This document shows, piece after piece, positions 41,415-55,541 of a stretch of 64,000 bases of DNA. The stretch is from Eledone cirrhosa. Its lineage: Eukaryota; Mollusca; Cephalopoda; Octopoda; Eledonidae. Below the pieces are notes generated by a model. It saw only the letters and a list, made by a program, of their open reading frames with translations. It had not been told where the DNA came from and made no database searches. Numbering within the stretch: position 1 is the first letter of the stretch; every line of letters starts with the position of its first letter. Position numbers and translations under genes: made by a program. The stretch spans positions 67,733,051 to 67,797,050 of the forward strand of contig OZ024744.1 in the NCBI GenBank assembly GCA_964016885.1, read 5' to 3'.

Positions 41415-44400
41415 TCATAGACACTACAGTACATCCAACAACACAACTACCACCATAGACACTACAGTACATACAACACCACAACTACCAACATAGACAC
41501 TACAGTACATACAAAACCACAACTACCAACATAGACACTACAGTACATACAACACTATAACCACCAACATAGACACTACAGTACATACAACACCACAACT
41601 ACCACCATAGACACTACAGTACATACAACACTACAACTACCAACATATACACTACAATACAACACCACAACTACCAACATAGGTGTTACAGTACATACAA
41701 CACCACAAATACCACCATAGACACTACAGTACATACAACACCACAACTAGCAACATAGACACTACAGTACATACAACACCACAACTACCACCATAGACAC
41801 TACAGTACATACGACACCACAACTACCAACATAGGCACTACAGTACATACAACACCCAACTAGCATCATAGACACTACAGTACATACAACACCACAACTA
41901 CCAACATAGGCAGTACAGTACATACAACACCACAACTACCACCACAGACACTACAGTACATACAACACCACAACTACCAACATAGACACTACAGTACATA
42001 CAACACCACAACTATCAACATAGGCAGTACAGTACATCCAACACCACAACTACCACCATAGACAGTACAGTACATACAACACCACAACTGCCAACATAGA
42101 CACTACAGTACATACATCACCACAACTACCAAAATAGACACTACAATACATACAACACAACAACTAACAACATAGACACTACAGTACATACAACACCACA
42201 ACTACCAACATAGATACTACAGTACATACAACACCACGACCACCACCATAGACACTACAGTACATACAACACCACAACTACCAAAAATAGACACTACAGT
42301 ACATACAACAACACAACTACCAATATAGACACTACAGTACATACAACACCACAACTACCAATATAGACACTACAGTACATACAACACCACAACTACCAAC
42401 ATAGACACTACAGTACATACAACACCCCAACTACCAACATAGACACTACAGTACATACAAAACCACAACTATCAACATAGACACTACAGTACATACAACA
42501 CCACAACCACCAACATAGACACTACAGTACATACAACACCACAACTACCAACATAGACACTACAGTACATACAACACCACAACCACCAACATAGACACTA
42601 CAGTACATACAACACCACAACCACCAACATAGACACTACATTACATACAAACCCACAACTACCAACATAGACACTACAGTACATACGACACCACAACTAC
42701 CACCATAGACACTACAGTACATACAACACTACAACTACCAACATATACACTACAGTACAACACCACAACTACCAACATAGATGTTACAGTACATACAACA
42801 CTACAACTACCAATGTAGACACTACAGTACATACAACACCACAACTACCAACATAGACACTACAGTACATACAACACCACAACTACCAACATAGACACTA
42901 CAGTACATACAACACCACAACTAGCAACATAGACACTACAGTACATACAACACCACAACTACCAACATAGACACTACAGTACATACAACACCACAACTAG
43001 CAACATAGGCACTACAGTACATACAACACCACAACTACCAACATAGTCACTACAGTACATACAACACCCAACTAGCATCATAGACACAACAGTACATACA
43101 AAACCACAACTAACAACATAGGCACTACAGTACATACAACACCACAACTACCAACATAGATACTACAGTACATACAACATCACAACAAACAACATAGACA
43201 CTACAGTACATACAACACCACAACAAACAACATAGACACTACAGTACATACAACACCACAACTCCCAACATAGACACTACAGTACATACAACACCACAAC
43301 TACCAACATAGACACTACAGTACAGACAACACCACAACTACCAACATAAATACTACAGTACATACAACGCCACAACTAGCAACATAAATACTACAGTACA
43401 TACAACACCACAAATACCAACATAGACACTACAGTACATACAACACCACAACTACCAACATAGACACTACAGTACATACAACACCACAACTACTAACATA
43501 GAGACTACAGTACATACAACACCACAAATACCAACATAGACACTACAGTACATACAACACCACAATTACCAACATAGACACTACAGTACATACAACACCA
43601 CAACTACTAACATAGACACTACAGTACATACATCAACACATCTACCAACATAGACACTACGGTACATACAACACCACAACAACCAACATAGACACTACAG
43701 TACATACAACACCACAACTATCAACATAGGCACTACAGTACATACAACGCCACAACTACCAACATAGACACTACAGTACATGCAACAACACAACTACCAC
43801 CATAGACACTAGAGTACATACAACACCACAACTATCAACATAGGCATTACAGTACATACAACGCCACAACTACCAACATAGACACTACAGTACATACAAC
43901 AACACAACTAACACCATAGACACTACAGTACATACAACATCACAACTACCAACATAGACACTACAGTACATACAAATCGACAACTCCCAACATAGTGACT
44001 ACAGTACATACAACACCACAACTACCAACATAGACACTACCGTACATACAAAAACCACAACTACCAACATATACACTACAGTACAACACCACAACTACCA
44101 ACATAGATGTTACAGTACATACAACACCACAAATACCACCATAGACACTACAGTACATACAACACCACAACTACCAATATAGGCACTACAGTACATACGA
44201 CACCACAACCATCAACATAGACACTACAATACATACAACACCACAACTGCCAACATAGACACTACAGTACATACAACACCACAACTACCACCATAGACAC
44301 TAGAGTACATACAAGACCACAACTACCAATATAGACACTACAGTACATACAACACCACAACTAACACCATAGACACTCAGGACATACAACAACACAACCA

Positions 44401-47400
44401 CCACCATAGACACTACAGTACATACAACACCACAACTACCAACATAGACACTACAGTACATACAACACCACAACTAGCAACATAGGCACTACAGTACATG
44501 CAACACCACAACTACCAACATAGACACTACAGTACATACAACACCCAACTAGCATCATAGACACTACAGTACATACAACACCACAACTAACAACATAGGC
44601 ACTACAGTACATACAACACCACAACTACCAACATAGATACTACAGTACATACAACATCACAACTACCAACATTGACACTCCAGTACATACAACACCACAA
44701 CTACCAACATAGACACTACAGTACATACAACACCACAACTCCCAACATAGACACTACAGTACATACAACACCAGAACTACCAACATAGACACTACAGTAC
44801 ATACAACACCAGAACTACCAACATAGACACTACAGTACATACAACACCACAACTACCACCATAGACACTACAGTACAGACAACACCACAACTACCAACAT
44901 AAATACTACAGTACATACGACGCCACAACTAGCAACATAAATACTACAGTACATACAACACCACAACTACCAACATAGACACTACAGTACATACAACACC
45001 ACAACTACCAACATAGATGTTACAGTACGTACAAATCACAAATACCACCATAGACACTACAGTACATACAACACCACAACTACCAACATAGACACTACAG
45101 TACATACAACACCACAACTACCAACATAGACACTACAGTACATACAACACCACAAATACCAACATAGACACTACAGTACATACAACACCACAATTACCAA
45201 CATAGACACTACAGTACATACAACACCACAACTACTAACATAGACACTACAGTACATACATCAATACATCTACCTACATAGACACTACGGTACATACAAC
45301 ACCACAAATACCACCATAGACACTACAGTACATACAACACCACAACAACCAACATAGACACTACAGTACATACAACACCACAACTACCAATATAGACACT
45401 ACAGTACATACAACACCACAACTACCAACATAGACACTACAGTACGTACAACAACACAACTACCAGCATAGACACTACAGTACATACAACCCACAACTAC
45501 TAACATAGACACTACAGTACATACAACACCACAACTACCACCATAGACACTACAGTACATACAACACCACAACTATCAACATAAGCAATACAGTACATAC
45601 AAAACCACAACTACCAACATAGACACTACAGTACATACAACAACACAACTACCAACATAGACACTACAGTACATACAACACCACAACTACCAACATAGAG
45701 ACTACAGTACATACAACACATCAACTACCAACATAGACACTACAGTACATACAACACCACAACTACCAACATAGACACTACAGTAAATACAACACCACAA
45801 CTCCCAACATAAACACTACAGTAAATACAACACCACAACTCCCAACGTAGACACTACAGTACATACAACACCACAATTACCAACATAGATACTACAGTAC
45901 ATACAACACAACAACCACCAACAGAGACACTACAGTACATACAACACCACAACTACCAACATAGACACTACAGTACATACAACACCACAACTACCACCAT
46001 AGACACTACAGTACATACACCACCACATCTACCAACATAGGCACTACAGTACATACAACACCACAACTACCACCATAGACACTACAGTACATACAACACC
46101 ACAACTACCACCATAGACACTACAGTACATACACCACCACATCTACCAACATAGGCACTACAGTACATACACCACCACAACTACCACCATAGATACTACA
46201 GTACATACAACACCACAACTACCAACATAGACACTACTGTACATACAAAACCACAACTACAAACATAGACACTACAATACATACAACACCACAACTACCA
46301 ACATAGCCACTGCAGCACATACAACACCACAACTACCAACATAGACACTACAGTACATACAACACCACAACTACCAACATAGACACTACAGTACATACAC
46401 CACAACTACCACCATAGACACTACAGTACATACACCAGCACATCTACCAACATAGGCTCTACAGTACATACAACACCACAACTACCACGAAAGACACTAC
46501 AGTACATACAACACCACAACTACCACCATAGACACTACAGTACATACACCACAACTACCACCATAGACACTACAGTACATACACCACCACATCTTCCAAC
46601 ATAGGCACTACAGTACATACAACACCACAACTACCAATATAGACACTACAGTACATACAACACCACAACTACCAACATAGACACTACAGCACATACAACA
46701 CCACAACTACCACCATAGACACTACAGTACATACAACACCACAACTACCAACATTGACACTCCAGTACATACAACACCACAACTACCAACATAGACACTA
46801 CATTACATACAACACCACAACTACCAACATAGACACTACAGTACATACAACACCACAACTACCAACATAGACACTACAGTACATACAACACCACAACTAC
46901 CAACATAGACACTACAGTACATACAACCCCCACTACCAACATAGACATTACAGTACATACAACACAACAACTACCAACATTGACAGTCCAGTACATACTA
47001 AACCACAACTACCAACATAGACACTACAATACATACAACACCACAACTACCAACATAGACACTACAGTACATACACCACAACTACCACCATAGACACTAC
47101 AGTACATACACCACCACAACTACCACCATAGACACTACAGCACATACACCACCACAACTACCAACATAGGCACTACAATACATACAACACCATATCTTCC
47201 AGCATAGACACTACAGTACATACAACACAACTACCACCATAGAAACTACAGTACATACAACACCACAACTACCAACATAGACACTACAGTACATACAACA
47301 CCACATCTACCAACATAGACACTACAGTACATACAACACCACAACTACCAACATAGACACTACAGTAAATACAACACCACAACTACCAACATAGACACTA

Positions 47401-50022
47401 CAGTACATACAACACAACAACTAGCAACATAGACACTGCATATAACATCACAACTACCACCATAGACACTACAGTACATACAACACCACAACTATCCACA
47501 TAGACACTACAATACATACAACAACACCACAACTACCAACATAGACACTACAGTACATACAACATCACAACTACCAAAATTGACACTCCAGTACATACAA
47601 CACCACAACTACCAACATAGACACTACAGTAAATACAACACCACAACTACCAACATAGACACTGCATATAACATCACAACTACCACCATAGACACTACAG
47701 TACATACAACACCACAACTATCAACATAGACACTACAATACATACAACAACACCACAACTACCAACATAGACACTACAGTACATACAACATCACAACTAC
47801 CAAAATTGACACTCCAGTACATACAACACCACAACTACCAACATAGACACTACAGTACATACACCACCACATCTACCAACATAGACACTACAGTACATAC
47901 AACACCACAACTACCAACATAGACACTACAGAACTTAAAACAACACAACTACCACCATAGACACTACAGTACATACAACACCACAACTACCAACATAGAC
48001 ACTACTGTACATACATCACTACAACTACCAACATAGACACTACAGTACATACAACACCACTACTACCAACATAGACACTACAGTACATACAACACCACAA
48101 TTACCAACATGGACACTACGGTACATACAACACCACAACTACCAACATAGACACTACAGTAGATACAACACGACAACTACCAACATAGACACTACAGTAC
48201 ATACAACACCACAACTACCAACATAGACACTACAGTACATACAACACCACAACTACCAACATAGACACTACAGTACATACAACACCACAACTAGCAACAT
48301 AGACACTACAGTACATACAACCCCCACTACCAACATAGACACTACAGTACATACAACACCACAACTACCAACATAGATACTACAGTACATACAAAACCAC
48401 AACTACCAACATAGACACTACAATACATACAACACCACAACTACCAACATAGACACTACAGTACATACACCACAACTATCACCATAGACACTACAGTACA
48501 TACACCACCACATCTACCAACATAGGCACTACAGTACATACAACACCATAACTACCACGAAAGACACTACAGCACATACAACACCACAACTACCACCATA
48601 GACACTACAGTACATACACCACCACAACTACCACCATAGACACTACAGTACATACACCACCACAACTACCAACATAGGCACTACAATACATACAACACCA
48701 TATCTTCCAACATAGACACTACAGTACATATAACAACACAACTACTACCATAGACACTACAGTACATACAACACCACAACTACCACCATAGACACTACAG
48801 TACATACACCACTACAACTACCAACATAGACGCTTCAGCACATACAACACCACAACTACCAACATAGACACTACAGTAAATATAATACCACAACTACCAA
48901 CATAGACACTACAGTAGATACAACACGACAACTACCAACATAGACACTACAGTACATACAACACCACAACTACCAACATAGACACTACAGTACATACAAC
49001 ACCACAACTACCAACATAGACACTACAGTCCATACAACAGCACCACAACTACCAACATAGACACTACAGTACATACAGCACCTCAACTACCAACATAGAC
49101 ACTACAGTACATACAACACCACAACTACCAACATAGACACTACAGTCCATACAACAACACCACAACTACCAACATAGACACTACAGTACATACAACACCT
49201 CAACTACCAACATAGACACTACAGTACATACAACACCACAACTACCAACATAGACACTACAGTACATACAACACCACAACTACCAACATAGACACTACAG
49301 TACATACAACACCACAACTACCAATATAGACACTACGGTAAATAAAACACCACAACTATCAACATAGACACTACAGTACATACAACACCACAACTGCCAA
49401 CATAGACACTACAGTACATACAACACCACAACTACCAACATAGACACTACAGCACATACAACACCACAACTACCACCATAGACACTACAATACATACAAC
49501 ACCACAACTACCAACATTGACACTCCAGTACATACAACACTACAACTACCAACATAGACACTCCAGTCCATACAACACCACAACTACCAACATAGACACT
49601 ACAGTACATACAACACCACAACTACCAACATAGACACTACAGTACATACAACACCACAACTACCAACATAGACACTACAGTACATACAACCCCCACTACC
49701 AACATAGACACTACAGTACATACAACACCACAACTACCAACATTGACACTCCAGTACATACAAAACCACAACTACCAACATAGACACTACAATACATACA
49801 ACACCACAACTACCAACATAGACACTACAGTACATACACCACAACTACCACCATAGACACTACAGTACATACACCACCACATCTACCAACATAGGCACTA
49901 CAGTACATACAACACCATAACTACCACGAAAGACACTACAGTACATACAACACCACAACTACCACCATAGACACTACAGTACATACAACACCACAACTAC
50001 CAACATAGACACTACATTACAT
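41415..50022. repeat. 38-bp satellite array, middle block
   Basis: Same monomer and phase as the left block. Local features include clusters of 'caccacatctacc' variants (46-48.6 kb), a short duplication of a 'gactgcatataacatcac' variant about 220 bp apart (about 47,440 and 47,665), and 'accacgaaagacac' variants at about 46,485, 48,553 and 49,924. No coding or RNA features. Confidence 0.96.
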
Positions 50023-51188
50023 TTTGTGAAGGCCTTCAATTCCGTGCCACACAAAAGGGTTATGGCAAAACTCTCTGCAATGGGTGTGTAGGATGATCTT
50101 TTTAACTGGTTGAAGTCCTTCATTCTCAGTCGAAGAGAGGTAGTCACGGTTCTGGGACAGCATTCCTCACCTGTCATCTGGTGTACCACAGGGATCTGTT
50201 CTTGGCCCCCCTTTTGTTTGTGGCATATATTAATGACATAGATGCCAACTTAAGGAATGCCACAGTACTAAAGTATGCAGACGACATCAAGTTGTACCTT
50301 GAGATAAAAAGGACAGATCCTGAACACTATAGATCTTGCTTGCAGTCTGACCTGGACACAATGCAACGGTGGATCTCAGACTGGCAACTCAAGCTAGCTG
50401 TGGACAAGTGCACTACCATGCATTTTGGGAGTAAAACCCAGCGTCCACATACTCCCTCCACAGCACTAATATCAAGAAGTCTTCCTGTAAACGTGACCTG
50501 GGCATTACGGTCAGCAGCGATTTGCGTTGGATGAGGCACGTCTCTAAAATTGTCAAGAGGGCCGAGGGTGTCTTAAGATCACTCAGCAAGACCTTTGTCA
50601 GCCGCTCTCCAGATATCTATTTAAGGCTGTATACAGCTATGGTGCGACCACACTTAGAATTTGCATCACCAGTTTGGAACCCCTATCTTGCTCCGGATAT
50701 TGACCGCCTGGAAACTGTTCAGAGACGTGCAACCAAGCGAATACCCTCCATCAGGCATCTACTATACTCTGAGCGCCTTGCTTCCCTGGGCATGGATTCA
50801 TTGAAGCTCCGACGCCTGGCAACTGAATTGGTAAACACCCACAAAATTGTTAACCATGTTGCCAACAAGAACCCTGAGTACCTTTTCGATTTCCATGTGT
50901 CTAACACACGTGGACATGCCCACAAAGTAAGAAAACAGCACAGTTCCCATGACTTTCGGAAAAATTTTTTCACGCTCAGAGTTGCTGAAGCATGGAACAA
51001 ACTACCTGCATCAGTTGTTAGCTGTCAAGACACTGCATCCTTTAAGGCCTCCATGCTTCCCGAGATCCACCAACACTACAGCTAACACATACACACCTGT
51101 ACTTCCCTGACATTTGTGTATTATTCTATGTACTATATTGACGAGTTGTAGTGCACCTGAGCACTTTACACAATAATTTCATTATTAT
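50023..51188 (+). pseudogene. CR1/L2-group LINE inserted in the satellite, copy 2
   Basis: The 5' truncation starts slightly upstream of copy 1, within the RT 'VKAFNSVPHKRV' motif. It then shows 'GVPQGSVLGP' (about 50,178-50,210), 'KYADDIKLYLEIKRTD' and the complete C-terminal domain, ending in 'NKLPASVVSCQDTASFKASM' and a stop at 51,085. Lesions are a TAG near 50,089 and frameshifts near 50,208 (extra C) and near 50,440. The last 187 codons are open. The 3'UTR is single copy and ends in ATT repeats. The satellite continues exactly in register ('actacattacat' then 'acaacacc'), so there was no loss of target DNA. Confidence 0.92.
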
Positions 51189-53825
51189 ACAACACCACAA
51201 CTACCAACATAGACACTACAGTACATACAACACCACAACTACCAACATAGACACTACAGTACATACAACACCCAACTACCAACAAAGACACTACATTACA
51301 TACAACACCACAACTACCAACATAGACACTACATTATATACAACACCACAACTACCAACATAGACACTACAGCACATACAACAACACAACTACCAACATA
51401 GACACTATAGTACATACAACACCACAACTACCAACAAAGACACTACATTACATACAACACCACAACTACCAACATAGACACTACAGTACATACAACAACA
51501 CAACTACCAACATAGACACTATAGTACATACAACACCACAACTACCAACAAAGACACTACATTACATACAACACTACAACTACCAACATAGACACTACAG
51601 TACATACAACACCACAACTACCAATATAAATACTACAGTACATACAACAACACAACTACCAACATAGACACTATAGTACATACAACACCACAACTACCAA
51701 CATAGACACTACAGTACATACAACACCACAACTACCAACATAGACACTACAGTACATACAACACCACAACTACCAACATAGACACTACAGTACATACAAC
51801 ACCACAACTACCAACATAGACACTACAGTACATACAACAACACAATCACCAACATAGACACTACAGCACATACAACATCACAACTACCACCATAGACACT
51901 ACAGTACATACAAACACCACAACTACCAACATAGACACTACAGCACATACAACACCACAACTACCAACATAGGCATTACAGTACATACAACACCACAAAT
52001 ACCAACATAGACACTACAGTACATACAACACCACAACCACCAACATAGACACTACAGTACATACAACACCACAACTACCAACATAGACACTACAGTACAT
52101 ACAACACCACAACTACCAACATAGACACTACAGTACATACAACACAACAACTACCAACATAGACACTACAGTACATACAACACCACAACCACCAACATAG
52201 ACACTACAGCACATGCAACACCACAACTACCAACATAGGCATTACAGTACATACAACACCACAAATACCAACATAGACACTACAGTACATACAACACAAC
52301 AACTACCAACATAGACACTACAGTACATACAACACAACAACTACCAACATAGACACTACAGTACATACACCACCACAACTACCAACATAGACACGACAAT
52401 ACATACAACACCACAACTACCAATATAGACACTACAGTACATACAACACCACAACTACCAACATAGGCACTACAGTACATAGAACCCCACAACTACCACC
52501 ATACATACTACAGTACATACACTACCTCAACTACTAACATAGACACTACAGTACAACACTACTACTACCAACAAAGATGTTAAAGTACATACAACACCAC
52601 AAATACCACCATAGACACTACAGTACATACAACACCACAACTACCAACATAGACACTACAGTACATACAACATCACAACAACCAACATAGACACTACAGT
52701 ACATACAACACCACAATTACCAACATAGACACTACAGTACATACAACACCACAACTACCAACATAGACACTACAGTACATACAACACCACAACTACCAAC
52801 ATAGACACTACAGTACATACAACACCACAACTACCAACATAGACACTACAGTACATACAACACCACAACTACCACCATAGACACTACAGTACATATAACA
52901 CCACAACTACCAACATAGACACTACAGTACATACAACATCACAACAACCAACATAGACACTACAGTACATACAACACCACAACTACCACCATAGACACTA
53001 CAGTACATATAACACCACAACTACCAACATAGACACTACAGTACATACAACATCACAACAACCAACATAGACACTACAGTACATACAACATCACAACAAC
53101 CAACATAGACACTACAGTACATGCAACACCACAACTACCAACATAGACACTACAGTACATACAACATCACAACTACCAACATAGACACTACAGTACATAC
53201 AACACCACAACTACCAACATAGGCACTACAGTACATACAACACCACAACTAACAACATAGACACTACAGTACATACAACACCACAACTACCACCATAGAC
53301 ACTCCAGTAGATACAACACCACAACTACCACCATAGACACTACAGTACATACAACACCACAACTACCAATATAGACACTACAGTACATACAACAGCACAA
53401 CTACCAACATGGACACTACAGTACATACAACAGCACAACTACCACCATAGACACTACAGTAAATACACCACAACTACCAACATAGACACTACACTATATA
53501 CAACAACACAACTACCAACATAGACACTACAGTACATACAACACCACAACTACCACCATAGACACTACAGTACAAACAAAAACACAACTACCAACATAGA
53601 CACTACAGTACAAACAACAACACAACTACCACCATAGACACTACAGTACGTACAACACCATAACCACCAACGTAGACATTACATTACATACTGCCAACTA
53701 TACTACTATCTTCAACATAGATGCTGCAGTAGAAAACATACAACAACACACTCATCAACATAGACACAACAGTTGAGTTCCGACAACATCTCCACAGCTA
53801 CCAACATAAAGCTGCAGTTCGTATT
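51189..53825. repeat. 38-bp satellite array, right block with decaying edge
   Basis: Regular monomers to about 53,670, then increasingly degenerate units ('ctatcttcaacatagatgc', 'agctaccaacataaagctg') that fade out near 53,825. The left edge at 12,589 is sharper. Edge decay is typical of satellites homogenised from the centre. Confidence 0.93.
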
Positions 53826-53941
53826 CAGCAAAATAATTATAGAAAGAGCCAAGAATATAATTTACAAAGCTATATAAGTAAAACTCCAATTACATATCAG
53901 AAATATCCATCACCATAAAAGTCAGTGACAAACTGAGACCT
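53826..53941. other. Spacer between satellite and right hAT-like end
   Basis: About 115 bp of AT-rich sequence. I found no convincing match to repeat X or to the left spacer. Confidence 0.5.
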
Positions 53942-54125
53942 AATACACCTACTCCTTGCCAGATTTACCACTGTGTTTAGGTGTTCTTAAGCTCCGGGAC
54001 CCATTTGTCTGGAATGAGACACAGACATCTTCCTGCCAAAAAGATTTTTTACAATGAAACTTTACGAATAAGGGGCTTCATAATTTAACTAGCACAGGGC
54101 TTCATTTGTCCTGAATCTGGCACTG
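53942..54125 (-). mobile_element. hAT-like terminal sequence, right of satellite (inverted)
   Basis: Reverse complement of 11,965-12,147. It contains 'atcttcctgccaaaaag' and 'taactagcacagggcttc' and ends 'cctgaatctggcactg', i.e. CACTG outward. Orientation is as expected for the other end of one transposon that would include the whole satellite. Two independent solo insertions are also possible. Confidence 0.7.
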
Positions 54126-54322
54126 CACCTACTCCACACACAATCAAAGTAAATCCAGCATCAGACAACTAAAAATGGAAGCAACAATGAAAAAATAGAA
54201 AAGCTGAAAAATATTTCTATCCAACATAAGCCTCAAAACTAGCAGTAAAACACTATATAGGCTCATTACCAACAACAAAGACTACGCCACATTTTTTATC
54301 ACAGTAATAACCCCAGATAATA
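54126..54322. other. Unassigned sequence
   Basis: I see nothing in this A-rich stretch beyond short A-runs. Confidence 0.45.
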
Positions 54323-54531
54323 TTCTGTATTTTTCAGAATACAGGACATGCTTTTTTCTAAAATTTGACCCTGAAAATCATTGTGCGTTTTATAAGGCAA
54401 ATGTCAGGTTTGAGGTAATTACTACATGGAAAAATTTTATCATTAAAAAGTAGGAAATATTTAGACACACAGTGATTTTGAGAGTCAAATTTTATAAAAA
54501 ATGTGCTTCCTATATTCCGAAAAAATATGGT
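54323..54531. mobile_element. MITE with ~58-bp terminal inverted repeats
   Basis: The arm at 54,323-54,380 ('tgtatttttcagaatacagg' onward to 'ctgaaaatca') is matched by the reverse complement of 54,473-54,531 with about 80% similarity by eye. The middle has 'gcgttttataaggc'. Total about 210 bp with no coding capacity. Target duplications are unclear and I do not assign a superfamily. Confidence 0.75.
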
Positions 54532-54784
54532 ACTCAAAACAATGAAATAATAAGTAAATTACTTCATCAGACATTTCTTAAAATCCAGTCACCAAAAGAT
54601 CCACATAAATAAACAAAGAAATACAAAATGAGGACTTTGAAGATTCCACATAGACCATGAATTTTGTCCCTTCCTTCCATCAGGCACTGAAAAGGAAACA
54701 AGGAAATCTAAAAACCTAAAGTGACAAGAACAGACAAAATCATAAATGTACATAAAATTCTGGCTATCTAATTCCTGTCAAATC
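54532..54784. other. Unassigned sequence upstream of LINE fragment
   Basis: No recognisable feature. It may be decayed LINE sequence continuous with the next entry, but I cannot align it. Confidence 0.4.
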
Positions 54785-55030
54785 GCCAATACTGTGTTGT
54801 GTAGTCAATCAGGTAATGAAACAAAGTAGTATCGCCAATAACTGGCAAAATAGTATCTTTGTAAACTGTTATAAGTGCAAAGAAAATGTTTTAGAATGGA
54901 GTAACTGCAGAGACATTAAACTGACAGACAAGTCATGGAAGCAGCTGAGAGAGTTACAGCAAAAATAATGAAAGAGAAACTAGATCAGATGAGATGTAAT
55001 TTAGATTTGAGTCAGTTTGTCGATCAATCT
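54785..55030 (+). pseudogene. RTE-like LINE copy 5 (small diverged RT fragment)
   Basis: Translation gives 'NQVMKQSSIANNWQNSIFVN' followed by 'CYKCKENVLEWSNCRDIKLT', which aligns with 'NQVVQNGVVPKDWHSSIIVN' and 'CYKGKGDALDRSNYRGIKLI' of the LINE at 55,540-57,789. After a frameshift near 54,935 it continues as 'MEAAERVTAKIMKEKLDQM', equivalent to 'MKVTERVIAQLIRERIDLD'. A SINE follows directly. This is an old, non-functional RT finger region. Confidence 0.75.
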
Positions 55031-55049
55031 GTACTTATACAGCCATCTA

Positions 55050-55315
55050 TGCATAAGGTGGAAAGTGGCAGAGTCGTTAAGATATTGGATAGAATGCTTT
55101 ACAGTATTCGTCCCAACTCATTGTGCGCTTCGAGTTCAAATCCTGCCAGGGGCAACTTTACCTTTCATCCTTTCGAGGTCGATAAAAAAATACCAGTAAA
55201 TTACTAGGGTCGATTCTTCCTCTATAGAAAAAAATCGGCTGTGTTCAGACCTGGAGAGGGTTAGGTTCCACTAGCTCTTTTAAAGTGCCCTAGACACGCT
55301 GTATGACAGTGTCTC
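55050..55315 (+). mobile_element. tRNA-derived SINE, fourth family
   Basis: Contains a degenerate A box ('ggcagagtcgttaagatatt'), a B-box-like 'gagttcaaatcctgcc' at about 55,133, 'cctttcatcctttcgaggtc', and a long 3' region with 'tcggctgtgttcagacctgg' and 'gtgccctagacacgctg'. A close relative in the same orientation lies at 63,018-63,305. The two copies define a ~270-bp element. Confidence 0.85.
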
Positions 55316-55346
55316 TATGACTCTACAAGATCTTTATCCTTATATA

Positions 55347-55541
55347 TCATTCATCATCATTTCATTTTACGTCCACTTTTCCCTGCTTGCAAGGGTGGGA
55401 CGGGAACTGATTCTGACTTGATTTCTACAGCTGGATGCCCTTCCTAACACCAACCTCATTTACAGTGAGTGCTGGGTGCTTTTTTGCCGTGGCACCTCCA
55501 CGACCACTTTGCAGTGGAATGATATGGACCCCAGTCTCTAT
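55347..55541 (-). mobile_element. SINE (5822 family) 3' half, inverted
   Basis: Reverse complement of the 3' half of the 5822-6165 SINE: ATC tail, 'cctgcttgcaaggg', 'ctacagctggatgccc', and the ~50-bp box to 'atggaccccagt'. It is truncated before the tRNA-like head, at the point where the tail of the next LINE begins. Confidence 0.85.

Noticed and set aside
13921..44170. Cys/Val/Tyr-rich minus-strand open frames (70-96 codons) across the satellite
   Set aside because: They arise from variant monomers that remove the regular stop. The 38-bp period rotates through all frames, and the consensus has a stop every 114 bp in each frame. The peptide is just the translated repeat.
12589..53825. CRISPR-like array (short repeats at constant spacing)
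   Set aside because: The units are contiguous and similar along their whole length, with no unique spacers. There are no cas genes, and the context is an animal genome.
11957..54133. 8-bp target-site duplication around the satellite domain
   Set aside because: The two flanking octamers (tatctgta and cacctact) match at only about three positions, so no duplication is claimed.
54935..55207. 90-codon frame as a separate protein
   Set aside because: The first half is a decayed RTE-like RT fragment and the second half is a SINE. The fused frame has no independent meaning.
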